From Elymus sibiricus (Eukaryota; Streptophyta; Magnoliopsida; Poales; Poaceae), in the NCBI GenBank assembly GCA_039707655.1, contig CM077676.1, positions 184,818,936 through 184,882,935 on the forward strand: DNA of 64,000 nt, given 5' to 3'. Position 1 is the stretch's first letter. Each line of letters begins with the position of its first letter. Of this stretch, positions 12,185-25,100 are shown piece by piece. The notes beneath the pieces were generated by a model, which worked only from the letters and a program-made list of their open reading frames with translations, had not been told where the DNA came from and ran no database searches. The position numbers were made by a program, and so were the translations under genes.

Positions 12185-12202
12185 GGGAGCGGAGCGGGCG
12201 GT

Positions 12203-12210
12203 GATATAAG
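12203..12210 (+). promoter_or_regulatory. TATA-like box of element A antisense gene
   Basis: GATATAAG lies about 130 bp before the antisense gene's ATG at 12337. Element B has the homologous GATATAAG about 130 bp before its own antisense ATG (minus strand, 34276-34284). It lies in A's 3' region and points away from the 3' LTR. Confidence 0.5.
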
Positions 12211-12336
12211 GAGCCACCGCATCGGAGAGGGAGAGAGAGCCAGATCGCCTCTTCCTCGTTCCTTCCAGTCCTCCAATCTTCTGTCCCGCACCCCATTCCG
12301 CGCAAATCCACCCCGGCACCGGAGCACTCCGCGGCG

Positions 12337-12402
12337 ATGGCGAAGGACAAGACAGCGAAGCTGGAGCGAGCGAATAAGGCAAAGAAAGCGTAGAGCACTC
12401 GC
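12337..12402 (+). pseudogene. Element A antisense gene, start of exon 1
   Basis: The ATG at 12337 opens a Lys-rich N-terminus (MAKDKTAKLERANKAKKA) that aligns with the start of element B's antisense protein. A TAG at 12391-12393 breaks it, and element D cuts it at 12402. The exon resumes at 36820 in the same frame. See the 36820-40678 entry for the rest. Confidence 0.75.
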
Positions 12403-12889
12403 TGTCGGTACCAAAACCGGCAGATCTTGGGTAGGGGATCCGAACTATGGGTCTAGGAATCAATCGGTAACAGAGAACGTAGAGACGATGATTTACCCAG
12501 GTTCGGGCTCTCTCGAAGAGGTAATACCCTACATCCTGCTAGATTGTATTGATGTGATTGTATGAAGGTTACAGAGTTGATCTACCTCGAGATCGGATGG
12601 GCTAAACCCTAGGTAATGAATATGATGATCCTCTACGGACTAAACCCTCCGGTTTATATAGACACCAGAGGGACCTAGGGTTACATACTGTCGGTTACCC
12701 TCAGAGGATAAACATGCCGACTACGCCAATAATTACTTGGAGGAGACGCCAGGTCTTCGGTGGTTTCCTTCTGGTGTACGTGGTCGCCCACAATCTGGCC
12801 TTCCATCGATGAGTAGAGAGCGGCCCATCAGCCCGGCCTATGAGAGATAGGCCGGCAGCCCGAGTACCCCCTAGTCCGGGACACCCTTA
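12403..12889 (-). mobile_element. Element D 3' LTR and adjacent PPT
   Basis: On the minus strand it begins TAAGGGTGTCCCGG (TG mutated to TA; the partner LTR keeps TGAGGG) and ends GGTACCGACA. A TATATA-containing box lies at about 12652-12660. The PPT GTTCGGGGGCTAC (minus strand) is at 12890-12902. Confidence 0.9.
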
Positions 12890-13194
12890 GTAGCCCCCGA
12901 ACTAGCCTCCAATGCCGGGTTTGAAAGTCTTCGGTAGCTTCATGCTCCAAGGGTCTTCGGCTTGGGTGGCGAGTTCCCTCCATTACCTGTGTTTGATTTA
13001 GCACTAGTTCGGCAACCAGCAGCTCGGTTGCCGAAGTATCCTCCGATTGGTGTGGCCCCGTAGGGCCCGTCACACCACTTTTCTTCGCCTAGAATTAAAT
13101 GACGACCCTCAATTTCTGCGCACCCACGGAATGCGAGTGGCCCGATGGGTTTTTACAAAAATGCCCCTCTTTGGGGGGGGGGGGAACCAATGCC

Positions 13195-13204
13195 CTTTTA
13201 AAAG
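13195..13204 (+). promoter_or_regulatory. TATA-like box of element D antisense gene
   Basis: TTTTAAAAGG lies about 85 bp before the ATG at 13284 and just after a G-run (13174-13185). This is the weakest of the four TATA-like boxes, and its role is inferred from position only. Confidence 0.35.
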
Positions 13205-13283
13205 GCCAGGGGCGCGGAGGCTAAACGCACCCCACCCCTTGCCATTCTTCCTCACGTCCTCGCGAGGTCGCGACCAGCATACA

Positions 13284-16133
13284 ATGGTGAGCGTCCCAGG
13301 CTCTTCCTCATGCCCTCACGGCCCCCGTCAAGGTGATTGGGCGAGCTGCTCCGTATCCCTCATGTGTTTACGCAGGCTCAAGACGCAGGGATATCTCCCT
13401 GCTTTAGATCTCGCACACACCCGCCCCAGATTAATTACTGCAGACGGGGAGGCCCTCGCAGAGAACTTTCCTTCCCCTCATGGGGAGGAAAAGGTGTGCT
13501 TCGTGCCCTTCCTCTTGTGTGGCCTGGGTTTCCCCATTCATCCTTTCTTGAGGGGTTTATTAGAGTTTTACTGGATCCAACTCCACCACCTTACCCCAGG
13601 ATCAATTCTTCATATAGCGGGCTTCGTCGCTCTTTGCGAGATGTTCCTGGGCTGCGAGGCCCACTTCGAGTTGTGGAGGAAGTTCTTCTGCCTTGTCCCC
13701 CGTACCAGAGGAGGGACAATCTACGAGGTTGGCGGGGCCGAAGTATGGCGCATCGCCGGAACCGGATACCCCGTAGGGACTCCGAAGAAAGACGCCGAAG
13801 AGTGGACTTCGGAATGGTTTTACATCGAAGACGTCCCCCTATTCGATCCATTTTGGAGGGGGCTGCCCGAATTCTCATTGGTCTCTCCGAAGAAGCGGTT
13901 CAACTGGCGCCCGAAGAGCCCTTCCCAAGATGAAAGCGCCGAAGTAACTCGGCTGGCCACTCAAGTGAGGTGGCTGGCCCACAACGGGCTAACCGTTATC
14001 AACGTGATGGCCGTAGCCATTGCTCGGTGCGTCCAACCTCTTCAACAGAGAATACACCCGCTTTGGTGCTACAACGGGGAAGATGATGCAACCCAGTACA
14101 CACGGATGGGACCTGCCGACCAGGCGGCAATGGCAGCCATACTGGCCGATCTCTTCAAGGGAGAAGAGCAAGAATTTGCTCGGTTAAGGCCCAAGGAAGG
14201 CTTCTTGAGCTATAAACCCATTGAAATAGTGAGTCCTACCATGCCTTATAGTTCGGAAGGCACCCCAAATTTTTCTTTAACCAGATTCCTGTCCTGTCCG
14301 AACAGAACTGGAGGCGCTGGATCGAGACGGTGAGCTGCCCTGCTCCTCAACCGGAGGATCACTCTCGTGACGATGATCCGGGGTTCCATGATGACCCTGA
14401 AACATCAATTGATTTCGAGGAGGGGGTCTTTTACCAGGAGAGCCTTGATGGTTCTAAGGTGGCCCTTTTGGCCGATCATCCCGGGGCGCTTCCCTCCTCC
14501 GCTGTAAGTGGCCAACGGGCTTCTTCTCGAAAGAAACACTTAGCCGCGGCTGCTCCGAATACACTGACACCTACTCCCAAGGGCCTCCGTACGACGCGCC
14601 GGACGGCCGCAAGAGCGGCACCAGCGGCCCCAGCGACGAGCAGTCGTGGGGTGACTAGACGCGCGGCCCCAACGGGAGCTACATCATCGGCGCCCCCCCG
14701 AAGAGGTAATGCATCCGCCGTACCGTTATAGCCTCTATCCTCGACATCCAGCGAGTATGTCAATAATTTTCTCCATGGTGTCCTATAGACGATATGTGGA
14801 ACCGCCCTCGGCTAAGGATGCTGAAGAGGTGCCGAGGGGTGACTCGAACCCGAGATCGCCAGCTGTAACCGGAGTTACTCCGGGGGTCCCTACCGAGGAC
14901 CAACATCCCGAGGACCCAGGAGGCGTCTCGGTCACTAACTCCGAGGTTGAAAGTGTGATGAACCATCGGCGGCATAAGGCGTCACTTCGGCACTCCGCGT
15001 TTTCTGATCAGGAGTTTAATGCTCTTAGTTCGGTAGACGCATACCTCGGCGCTGCCCGAACGGGATTTGAAGGGGCGGTGAAGCTCATGTCGACTAATGT
15101 GCAGGTATGGTATTGGTTTTGACAACTAGTATCTAACCCAGTAGCCCCCGAGCCTTAATTTGGGCGGGATGGCCGAGTTAAGGGTCTGATATTTATAATG
15201 CCATGCTATTGTGCAGACTGTTCAGGAGCAAAACAAAAGGCTGTCCGAGGACCTCCAGCTGGCGCGAACAGAGTTGGAGTCTGTGAAAGCCGAGCTAGAG
15301 GGTGTGAATAAATTCACCAGAGAGGCACATGGTAAGTACTGAACTTAAAGTTGTTTGAGAAAAATTTGATGGAACACCTCTGCTAATGAAAGATGATTCC
15401 ATAGCAGCCGAGTCGATAAATCAGCTGCAGAAGGATCTGGATACTGCCAGGGAAGCTCAAAGGTATGCGGAGTCACAACAAGAGGCCGGCTACCGAGTGC
15501 TTTCCCGAAGTCATGAGGAGAGGGATAAGCTCAAAGAGAAAAATCAACAACAGGCCCAGGAAATCAAGAACTTGAAAGCTCTGCTGGCCCTATCCCAGGA
15601 AGAGAGCCAGAAACTGAAAGCTGGCATGTTCGGTAAGTGCGTTCTAGCCTGTCAGGGTATTGACTGCATGTCTTAGACGGTAAGGAGAACAACTCTCTTG
15701 TCTTATTGCAGTTCTTCTGACTGGACGTCCCGAGGAGGAGGCCAGCTCTTTTGGACAGGATCTGTTGAAGGAGCTCTCCGCTATACATGAGCGGGCCCGA
15801 AAAGCCATGAAGAGCATGTTCCGGGCACTGTGGCCTGGCGAGGTGGCCCCGGAAGGTATGGCCGAACTTGCGAATCGATTCAAAGGAGCTCGGCGCCGCT
15901 TTGAGTTATGGAAGATGTCATCTTGTCAAGAAGGAGCACGAGAGGCTTGGGCGATGATCAAGACTCGCTTCACCAAGCTTGAACCGGAGCATTTAGCTAG
16001 GGTTGGGCCGGTAGGGCCAGATGGACAGGAAGTGCCCGTGCATCTGGTGTATGACCAGGTTATGCCCGCGGCTCGACTGTCCCCAGCAGATTGTGCTCTG
16101 GAGACCATAATAGATGGTCTTGACCAAGATTAA
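13284..16133 (+). CDS. Element D antisense gene: Transposase_28-like protein with coiled coil (six exons)
   Basis: Predicted exons are 13284-14228, 14285-14705, 14789-15104, 15217-15331, 15405-15632 and 15712-16133, all with GT...AG introns. Phases fit at every junction except exon 2/3, which is off by one base; the C7 run at 14693-14699 may carry an indel. The N-terminal 300 residues match the family called putative gypsy-type transposon (Transposase_28), with phrases such as HPFLRGLLEFYWIQLHHLTP and FVALCEMFLGC. Then follow an acidic/Ala-Pro-rich linker, a coiled coil (exons 4-5) and a C-terminal domain with LWP and ELWK. A and B carry homologues in the same antisense slot. No function is known. 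The frame has no internal stop although the pol gene of D is dead. Confidence 0.75.
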
Positions 16134-16926
16134 TATTTTGATTCGATGTATCTATGCACTTTACATCAAATGGTCTCCAACCCGTGCTGAAAACGTTGTC
16201 TTAACCGGCCATCGGCTTCCGCCTCCACGACCAGGGGCCGAGGAGTGTTTCCTACTATGTGATCCGGAGAAATCGGAAAACACTTTGGAGAACCAGGCAA
16301 TCCGTCCACTTGGTGCAAACAGACAAAAACGCGCTCGAGGAGTTATGTTATATTACTGTTTAACGTAAGAAACATCTTCCGACGAAAATAGTTCCTCTGT
16401 GGGTTCCTTTCTTCGGGTTACCACGTTGAATCGTGGACGTATAACCGAATACCCGAAGAAGACGGGGATGGTTACTTCGGGAAAATAACCCCGGAATCTT
16501 GGCTATTATGACCAATTATTTTCACTTCCTTCGTGGCCGACCAATTATGTTCTTAAGAACGCTAGCTTTTGGCTTCACCCGTCTGAGGTACGTACCCGGG
16601 AAATCCGGATGTAACAATCACAGAGGTGCTCCCTTTACTCCCTAGCCAAACCCAGCTTGGCCAAATCTTAAGTCAAATTGATGCATATAATGGCTTGAGA
16701 ACGATACAGGAAGGCTGCGAACACGTAAAAGCGAATGGTTGCATAAATAAGATATGATTGGCTCCGCAAAAGAAGCCCCCGGGTAATAGCGTGTGGTACA
16801 TTCAATAATGTTTGCCGAAGAAAAACTTAACGTAGTTCGGCAGATCCGAACACAACCCGGGAAAGACTATTTACTAGAAAAATATAGATCCGAGAAGGAT
16901 AGACCGAACACGGCAAGGTCGCGGAG
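16134..16926. other. Element D convergent intergenic region
   Basis: This lies between the stop of the antisense gene (+) and the stop of pol (-). No ORF or repeat array is seen. The motif CTTCGG/CCGAAG is frequent (for example near 16411, 16453 and 16477), as in the rest of D. It probably contains both 3' ends; I could not identify poly(A) signals with confidence. Confidence 0.5.
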
Positions 16927-19900
16927 TTAGCCGTAGAAACGTCGTAGCCGAGCTGCATTCCATGGGTTTCGCTCGAGGCGGTCGTCCTTTGGGTCACGGA
17001 GACGATATGCTCTGCCCGCGAGTACTTGATCGATTATGAAGGGCCCCTCCCATTTGGGCGATAGCTTATGCTTCTGCTTCTCCGGGAGGCGCAGGACTAG
17101 ATCGCCGACGTTGTAGGCCTTTGCCCGTACTTCCTTGCTCTGATAACGTCTGGCCTGCTGCTGATAAAAAGCAGAACGAGCCCGAGCTATGTCGCGCTCG
17201 CCCTCCAGGGCGTCCAGGTCATCTTGCCGATCTAGCTCGGCCTCCTTTTCTTCATACATACGCACCCGAGGGGCGTCGTGAATAAGGTCGCTGGGGAGGA
17301 CGGCTTCTGCCCCATACACCATGAAGAACGGTGTGTAGCCCGTGGATCGCTTAGGAGTGGTGAGCAGGCCCCACAGTACGGAGTCAAGCTCCTCAACCCA
17401 ATGGCAGTCCGATTCTTTTAAAGATCGGACCAGACGGGGCTTGATGCTACTCAAGATCAGTCCATTAGCTCTCTCGACCTGTCCATTAGACTGTGGGTGA
17501 TATACCGAGGCAAGTCGAGCTTAATGCCTAAATTAGCGCACCAGTCCTTGACTTCCTGGGCGGTAAAATTGGATCCATTGTCCGTTATTATGTTGTGGGG
17601 GACACCGTAAAGGTGTATGACGCCGGATATAAAATCGATGACCGGCTTAGACTTGGCTGAAGTGACCGGCTTTGCCTCAATCCATTTAGTGAATTTGTCT
17701 ACCATGACGAGTAAATATTTCTTTTTCTTGGTCCCCCCTTTAAGTGGTCCGACCATGTCCAGCCCCCAGACCGCGAAAGGCCAAGTAATCGGTATCGTCC
17801 GAAGGGCCGTGGGGGGCATATGGCTCTGATTTGCAAAGAGCTGGCATCCAACACAATGTTGGACCAATGTTTGGGCATCTGTTCGGGCAATGGGACAGAA
17901 GAACCCTGCTCGGAAAGCCTTGCTGACCAGGGCCCAAGCTGCCGCGTGGTGACCGCCCATGCCAGCGTGAATCTCGGCCAGGAGCTGCCTTCCCTCCTCT
18001 TCGGATATACATCTTTGGAGGACGCCAGTAGTGCTTTTCTTATATAGTTCTCCCTCGTGGATTTTATAGGCTTTAGATCGTCGAATGATACGCCGTGCCT
18101 CAGTCTGGTCAGCCGGTAGTTCTTGGTGGAGGAGGTAGGCGAGGAAGGGCTTGGTCCATGGCGCAATTACCGCCATGACTTCGTGAGCCGAAGATGTCAT
18201 TTCAATGGCCGAGCCCCCGATAATTCCTTCGTCTGGTTCGATAGGCGGAGGGACGAGTTCTCCCGAGGTATTGGTTTCCGAGCCCTGGGCATCCTCCTGC
18301 CACACCACGGACGGCTTGAAGAGTCGTTCTAAAAAGGTGTTCTGAGGGACACGGTCGCGCTTGGCGCCCATTCGAGCAAGGGTATCGGCAGCTTGATTCC
18401 TGTCTCTAGGTATGTGGTGAAACTCCAGTCCTTCAAAACGGGCGGAGATTTTTAGGACGGCGTTGCGGTATGCTGTCATTTTTGGGTCTTTTGCGTCGAA
18501 TTCGCCGTTAACTTGAGAGATGGCGAGATTAGAATCTCCCCGTACCTCGAGCAGCTGTATGCCCATTGACACCGCAATCCGAAGTCCATGCAACAGAGCT
18601 TCGTATTCGGCTGCGTTGTTGGAGTCGGTGTACATGATCTGGAGTATATACCGAATATTATCGCCAGTGGGGGATGTGAGGACCACGCCAGCCCCTAGCC
18701 CGGCGAGCATTTTGGAGCCGCCAAAGTACATCGTCCAATGCGAGTATGTACTGTACTCCCTAGGGAGTTCGGCTTCCGTCCATTCCGCGACGAAATCAGC
18801 CAAAACCTGAGAGTTAATAGCTCGGCACAGTCGGTATGTGATTTCGAAGGGAAGGAGTTCTATAGTCCATTTGGCTATACGGCCGGTGGCATCTCGATTG
18901 TTGATTATGTCGTTCAGTGGTACTTCTGATGCCACCATGACCGAGCACTCTTGAAAATAATGGCGGAGCTTGCGGGATGCCATGAAAACTACGTAGGCGA
19001 TCTTCTGATAGTGCGGGTACCTCGTTTTACATGGGGTGAGCACTTCGGATACGTAATACACATTTTTCTGCACCTGGAGCTTGTGACCCTCTGTCTCTCA
19101 TTCGACGACGAGAACCGCGCTGACCACCTGATTCGTGGCCGAGATATATAGCAGCACTGGCTCGGCCGGACTGGGTGCTGTCAAGATCGGGTTGCTGGCC
19201 AGTAGAGTTTTTATTTCCTCGAGTGCTGCCGCCGCTTCGCTGGTCCAGTCGAAGTTCTTCGTCCGTTTGAGCAATTTATAGAGCGGTAAGGATTTTTCTC
19301 CGAGGCGTGAGATGAAGCGGCTTAAGGCTGCAACGCAGCCGGCCAGTTTCTGGACGTGCTTTAGCTCAGTGGGGATCGCCAGCTCAGACAGTGCCCGTAT
19401 TTTCGCTGGGTTGGCCTCTATTCCTCTATGGGAAACAATGAACCCGAGCAGCTTACCGGCTGGCACTCCGAAGACACACTTTTCCGGATTGAGCCGTATA
19501 TCGAAGGTCCGAAGACTATCGAAGGTTTGTCGGAGGTCGTCCACCAACTGGCTGACGTGCTTGGTCTTAACGACCACGTCGAACACATATGCCTCGACCG
19601 TTTTGCCGATTTGTTTTCCAAACATGTTTGAATCATGCGTTGGTATGTAGCCCATGCGTTCTTTAATCCGAAGGGCATTGTGTTGAAACAGAATGGTCCG
19701 TAGGGAGTAATGAATGCTGTGGCCGCTTGGTCGGACTCCTTCATTTTGATTTGGTGGTATCTGGAGTAAGCGTCGAGAAAACACAGCGAGTCATGTCCGG
19801 CGGTGGCGTCGATGATCTGGTCTATTCGGGGCAAGGGAAAAGGATCCTTGGGGCAAGCTTTGTTTAAATCCTTGAAATCGACACACAACCGCCAGGACTT

Positions 19901-20800
19901 ATCTTTCTTGGGTACCATGACTAAATTGGCCAACCAGTCGGGATGTTTGGTGTCTCGGATGAATCCGGCTTCGAGCAACTTGGCCAGTTCCTCGCCCATG
20001 GCTTGACGCTTGGGTTCGAAAAACCGACGGAGAGTCTGTTTGACTGGCTTGGAACCTTTAATTATATTCAGGCTGTGCTCGGCTAATATACGCGGGATCC
20101 CTGGCATTTCAGATGGGTGCCAGGCGAAGATATCCCAGTTTGCACGCAGAAATTTGCGCAATTCTTGATCGACCGCGGGGTCCAGCTGAGCTCCAATGGA
20201 CGCCGTCTTGTTTGGATCTGTTGGGTGCACTTGGAATTTAACGATTTCATCCGCTGGTTTGAAGGACGTGGATTTGGGCCTTTTGTCGAGGATTACGTCG
20301 TCCTTATCCACCGTTGAGCAGAGCGCGGTCAGTTCTTCAGTTGCGAGGTCTTCGGACAACGCTTCGAGGGCTAGGGATGCTGTTTTGTTCTCGGTCCGAA
20401 GAGCTTTGTCCGGATCACTTATTACTGTGATCACACCGTTTGGCCCTGGCATTTTAAGCTTCATGTACCCGTAGTGTGGGACGGCGTGGAATCGTGTGAA
20501 GGCATCACGCCCTAAAATGGCATGGTAGCCACTGCGAAAGGGGATGATGTAGAAAAGCAGTTCTTCGGATCGGTAGTTCTCGGGAGTTCCGAAGACCACA
20601 ATAAAAGCAACTTGGCCACTACAACGCGCCTCTTTTCCGGGGATGATCCCTCGAAAGGTTGTGTGACTTTGCTCGACGCGGGATCTGTCAAACTTCATTT
20701 TATCCAAGGTGTCCTCATAAATGAGGTTTAACCCGCTACCGCCGTCCATTAACACCTTTTGGAGTCAAAATCCATCCACTATGGGATCAAGGACAAGGGC
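16927..20800 (-). pseudogene. Element D pol polyprotein (PR-RT-RNH-aRNH-IN), broken
   Basis: Order on the minus strand: protease with MDGGSG (about 20755), reverse transcriptase (about 20130-19450), RNase H (19300-18800), archaeal-type RNase H (about 18740-18370) and integrase (about 18010-16927). The integrase keeps its HHCC region, DMVGP and TDNGSNF, and ends with a GPF motif and RRFYG. Dual RNase H marks the Tat lineage. Lesions: TGA just before the protease motif (about 20776), a frameshift near 19620, the reverse transcriptase active site YVDD changed to YVFD (about 19580-19592), a break near 19098-19073, and a frameshift near 17520 that places the integrase catalytic Glu in another frame. 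It could not give an active enzyme. Confidence 0.85.
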
Positions 20801-21531
20801 GGTAGCGGCTCGAGTAGGGCGGGACCTCGGCTGGTCTTGTTCACTGAAAGTGATGGGTGTGTCTGTCCATGAGTCTGTCTCTGCCACATGGTGAATTTCA
20901 GCGAGCTCTCGAAGGGCTCTTTTCCTCTGATTCTTCGAGGAATATGTCTCGTAAATTGTTAGGATCTCAGCGTCGTCATCAAAGGGTGTTGCTGGACGTT
21001 TATTGGACTACGGGCCTCCGAGGATGACTTCGCCGCTCTTGGCGACTTGCCTGACCACCCAGCAAGCTCGAAGGTTGTGGGATGGGTTTGTGTTGAGGAG
21101 GACGGAGTGTATGGGGCATGGTTTGTCTAGTAGTTCATCAAGGACCATTCTGGATCTTGTCAGGGGTTTCATCCTTTTCTCGGATGGCTTGTATTGGGGT
21201 GTCTGGCGAGGGTGTGCGCGTTTTGTCCGAGCTCGATTTGGTTCCTCTGTACGGATTGACTCCATTTGTTCGAGCTGAGCCTACCAAGCATACTCCATGG
21301 CGCAGTATTTGAACACCAGATCCGATAAATGCAAGAAATTTTGGATGTGGCGGTGGGCGAGGGCGTTTAAGATGCCCTCGTCTTGACAGTTTTGTCAGAA
21401 GATCTCCAGAATTTCCTTGTTGCAACCGTTCGTCATCTTATTTTTGACGATAAGGAATCTGGCCCAGAAGTGCCGAACTGTCTCTCCGGGCTGTTTCTTT
21501 ACATACATTAGGTCCCATATGTCAGGCCGTC
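20801..21531 (-). pseudogene. Element D gag, 3' part (after insertion B)
   Basis: Minus-strand reading gives gag-type sequence next to the insertion (QPGETVRHFWARFLIVKNKM, near 21505-21445). It then continues with a region before the protease that has phrases common in Tat elements, such as LRACWVVRQVAKSG (about 21085-21040). Several frame changes and stops occur. The piece joins in order to 35398-36283 when B and one CCGTC copy are ignored. Confidence 0.65.
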
Positions 21532-22103
21532 TGACGAGGGCATGTACTAGGGATAGGGTAATAGGCCTGACTTATGGACCCTACCCTAGGACGCCACACG
21601 TCTTACACTGGGCCCCAAGGCCAGATCAACAACCTAGAATTCCGCAGACTGACATTCACTCGGAGTTCTACAAACCACTCGGGAGGCAAGAGTTCACTCG
21701 ATAGACTCGTTTCACTCGGAACACCCGAAAGTCACTCGGCCAGAGAAGACCAGGAGTCTCCAGGAGCGCAATGGTCGGGACGCACGTTCTCCTATATTAA
21801 TTGTCATCAATACGCCCGTTACCTGGCGCACTTATACCCCTCTTAACCCCATGTAATGGCTGGCGTCGATGGGAGGGCTGGCGAGACTATATAAGCCGCC
21901 CCACTGCTCCATTCCAAGGGTTCGCAACCTGTTGTAATCATACACTCAAGCAATACAGCTCCAGAGCACCGAGACGTAGGGCTATTACCTCCATCGCTGA
22001 GGGGCCTGAACTCGTAAATCCGAGTGTAACACCTGCGCCGTAGCTAGGCTCTGCCCTCTCATTCCTACCCCCACACACTACTGTCAGACTTGCACCCACG
22101 ACA
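21532..22103 (+). mobile_element. Element B 5' LTR
   Basis: It runs TGACGAGGGCATGTACTAGG...CACCCACGACA, with TATA box CTATATAAG at 21887-21895. CACTCGG or CCGAGTG occurs at least five times in 572 bp (about 21659, 21677, 21714, 21733 and 22020), where fewer than one is expected by chance. Confidence 0.95.
21887..21895 (+). promoter_or_regulatory. TATA box of element B LTR promoter
   Basis: CTATATAAG lies about 215 bp before the LTR end; transcripts would start some 30 bp downstream. The same box is present in the 3' LTR at about 35181-35189 and, on the minus strand, in the LTRs of element A. Confidence 0.65.
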
Positions 22104-22105
22104 GT

Positions 22106-22123
22106 TGGCGCCCAACGTGGGGC
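22106..22123 (+). other. Element B primer-binding site (tRNA-Lys type)
   Basis: TGGCGCCCAACGTGGGGC starts two bases after the LTR. It is complementary, with one mismatch, to the 3' end of plant tRNA-Lys(CUU). Confidence 0.75.
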
Positions 22124-22170
22124 AGGCGTCTAGCGACTTCCGGCGTAGTTGCATTTTTCCGATCATCACC

Positions 22171-25100
22171 ATGGTTTCCGGCGGCGGACTGACTCTGGGC
22201 AGCGAGATCCGTTTTGGCGTCCTCAGCTTCATCGCCGACGATTCGGCGTGGCTCCAGGAAGCCTCGCTGGATGTCGAGGCGTTGCCCGTCCTCGGCGCGG
22301 CGCACTTCCGTGCGAGTTCCTTCGGCGTCCTTCTTCGGCAACCGTCGACTCCCTACCAGTCGACTTCTTCGCTCCCCACCAGCCGTCGTCGCAAGCGCTC
22401 CGGACGCTCGCGGCTTCAGCGGTGGATCAGGCACGCGGTGGCCCTTCAGGTCGCGGCCCCACAAATTGTGGCAATCGAGCCCGATGAGCCTGTCTTCGAT
22501 CTGTTCGCCTCCGTGTATGAGCACTCGGAAAGCGTATCCGAGTGTGAGAGCAGCGATCCCGCTGCGGAGGTGCTGATGGCCGATTCCCCGCCCAGTCCGC
22601 CTAGGTACGGCCGCGGCGGCACGGAGAACGACGACCCGTCGCACACTGATCTTGGCGGCGGCAGGGACCGGCGGGACGGCGAGTACTCCGAGTACGTCCC
22701 CCGACCTCTCACTCGGCAGCAGAGGGAGGAACAGCAGCGCAGGACCGAGCAGGCCCTCCAGACGCCCATCGTTGGGACGACCCCCGAAGCTCATGCTTTG
22801 GAGGCCGTGCGCCAGGCCAACTTGGCTGAGCGCAATCGTTTGGAAGTGCTCCAGAAGGCACTCGACGATCACGCCCGCAGACAGCTTCAGCCCAGTTCCA
22901 GTCGGCGACAGCGGCAGTTGTTTCCGAATGACCAGCAACAGAGTTTCCAGGTATTCCGCACTCCCGTCCAGAATCTGGCGGCGGCCACTCGGATAGCAGA
23001 TTCCATCGAGCCGTCCCGATCCGAGGCGGGGGAGGGTCTTCGACAGATCCGGGCCTTGCTCAAGACGGCTGAAGAGCAAAATTCGGCAGTATCTCAGTCG
23101 CGCAACAGGATACACAGCAGATCCATTCGGGCTGACACCGTCCAGTCGGCACACAGCCCAGTGTCTCCAAGGAGAAACAGGCACTCGCCTCCGCGGCGAA
23201 ACGACCAAGACCGCCACCGGGACCAGTACTCGGGGCAGGGTCGCAGTCGGAATATGCCTCCGCGGCGTCAGGACGATCGTCACCGCATGCAATCGCCCCT
23301 TCCGCGGGATGGCTCGTACGCGCCCCGGCCGTACGACGCCAGGCGTCCTTACGGAAACGATCGGGGGGCCAGCCCTCCCCGTCATGGTGACGGTTATCGC
23401 CAGAGAGAGCCAGTCGACCACCGTGACCCGCAGTTCAACACGAGATCCGTTCTCGCTTAGAACCTGGTCAACAGAGGCAGAGCTCAGAGAGAGAACTTGG
23501 ATAGATATCGTCCGAGTGGAAGTGGAGCATTTATCTCCGGGCCCGAGTGTTTCAGTAGGGCCATCCGGGCTGCTGAGATTCTACCAAACTTCAGATTGGC
23601 GGCTGGAGTGAGTAAGTTCACCGGTGAGTCCAAACCCGAGACTTGGTTAGAGGATTACCGAGTGGCTGTGCAGATTGGAGGAGGAAACGATTACGTGGCT
23701 ATGAAGCATTTGCCATTGATGCTTGAAGGGTCCGCCCGCGCCTGGCTCAATCAGCTCGCTCCGGCCAGCATATACTGCTGGGAGGATTTGACCCGAGTGT
23801 TCATCAAGACATTCGAGGGCACATGCAAATGCCCGACTGGATTGTCTAAGTTGCAGCACTGCGTGCAGAAACCGAATGAAACACTGAGGGAGTACATCCA
23901 GCGGTGGACAACCTTGCATCACGTGGTGGAAAACGTCATAGAACATCAAGCCGTCTGCGTCTTTAAGGCAGGAGTCAGATATCGGGAGCTCATCCTGAAA
24001 TTCGGTCGGTCAGGAGCTTTGACCATGAGCCGAATGATGGAGATAGCCACTCGGTACGCGAATGGAGAAGCGGAAGACCGTCTCCGTAACGACAAAGGGA
24101 AAACCAGCGAGCCCAACCCCGGAAACAGTAATCCCAATCGGAAGCCGAAGCGCAAGGCTGATGGTTCGGCTCAGGCCGAGGCTGCCACTCTAGCCGGTCA
24201 AGCCAAGAACAAGGGGAAAGCCAAGGATAAATGGGTCCCGAAGAAAAAGAAAGACCAGTCGGGCAAAGATGTCCTTGATTTACCGTGTCACATCCACACC
24301 AGAAAGGATGAAGATGGCAATGTGATATTGCCTAAACATACCACTCGACAGTGCAGACTGTTGATCCAGCAGTTCCGAGAGGACCCGTCGAGTGAGAAGA
24401 GCCCAGAAGACGCTGATGACGGAGACAAAGATGAACCCTTCCCCAGTGTCAACGCAACCCTGATGATCTTTGCAGATGTAGAGAGCAGGAGCCGATTGAA
24501 AGTCATCAATCGAGAAGTGAATATGGCAGCGCTGGCGACGACAAAGTTTCTGAACTGGTCGAAGACTCCGATCACCTTTGATCAGTCGGATCACCCAGCC
24601 TATATTGCCACCCCTGGGCGGCACGCACTGGTGGTTGACCCAGTCGTGGGAGGCGTCCGACTGCGCAAGGTCCTCATGGACGGAGGGAGCGGACTGAACA
24701 TACTGTACGCTGACACTCTGCAAGCAATGGGCATTCCGATGTCCCGACTCAGCGAGAGCAGCATGCAGTTCCATGGAGTGATCCCCGGCAAGAAAGCAAA
24801 GTCACTCAGGCAAATCGCCCTGGATGTGGCCTTTGGAGACGACAGGAACTTTCGGAAGGAAAGGTTGACCTTCGAAGTAGTCGACTTCCACAGCGCATAT
24901 CACGCCATCCTCGGTCGGCCAGCGTATGCACGTTTCATGGCCCGTCCATGTTATGTGTATCTCAAGCTGAAGATGCCGGGCCCCAAAGGTGTAATCACAG
25001 TGACTGGCAGTCGACAGCGCGCGGAAGAGTGTTTGCAGCAAGGGTCCAAGATAGCCGATGAGCAGATGGCCATGGTGGAGCTGGAAGAGTACAAGAAGAA

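Noticed and set aside
22084..23421. 445-codon minus-strand open frame opposite the B gag
   Set aside because: It is a shadow of the Arg/Pro-rich gag frame, which aligns with element A; the minus frame has no known domain.
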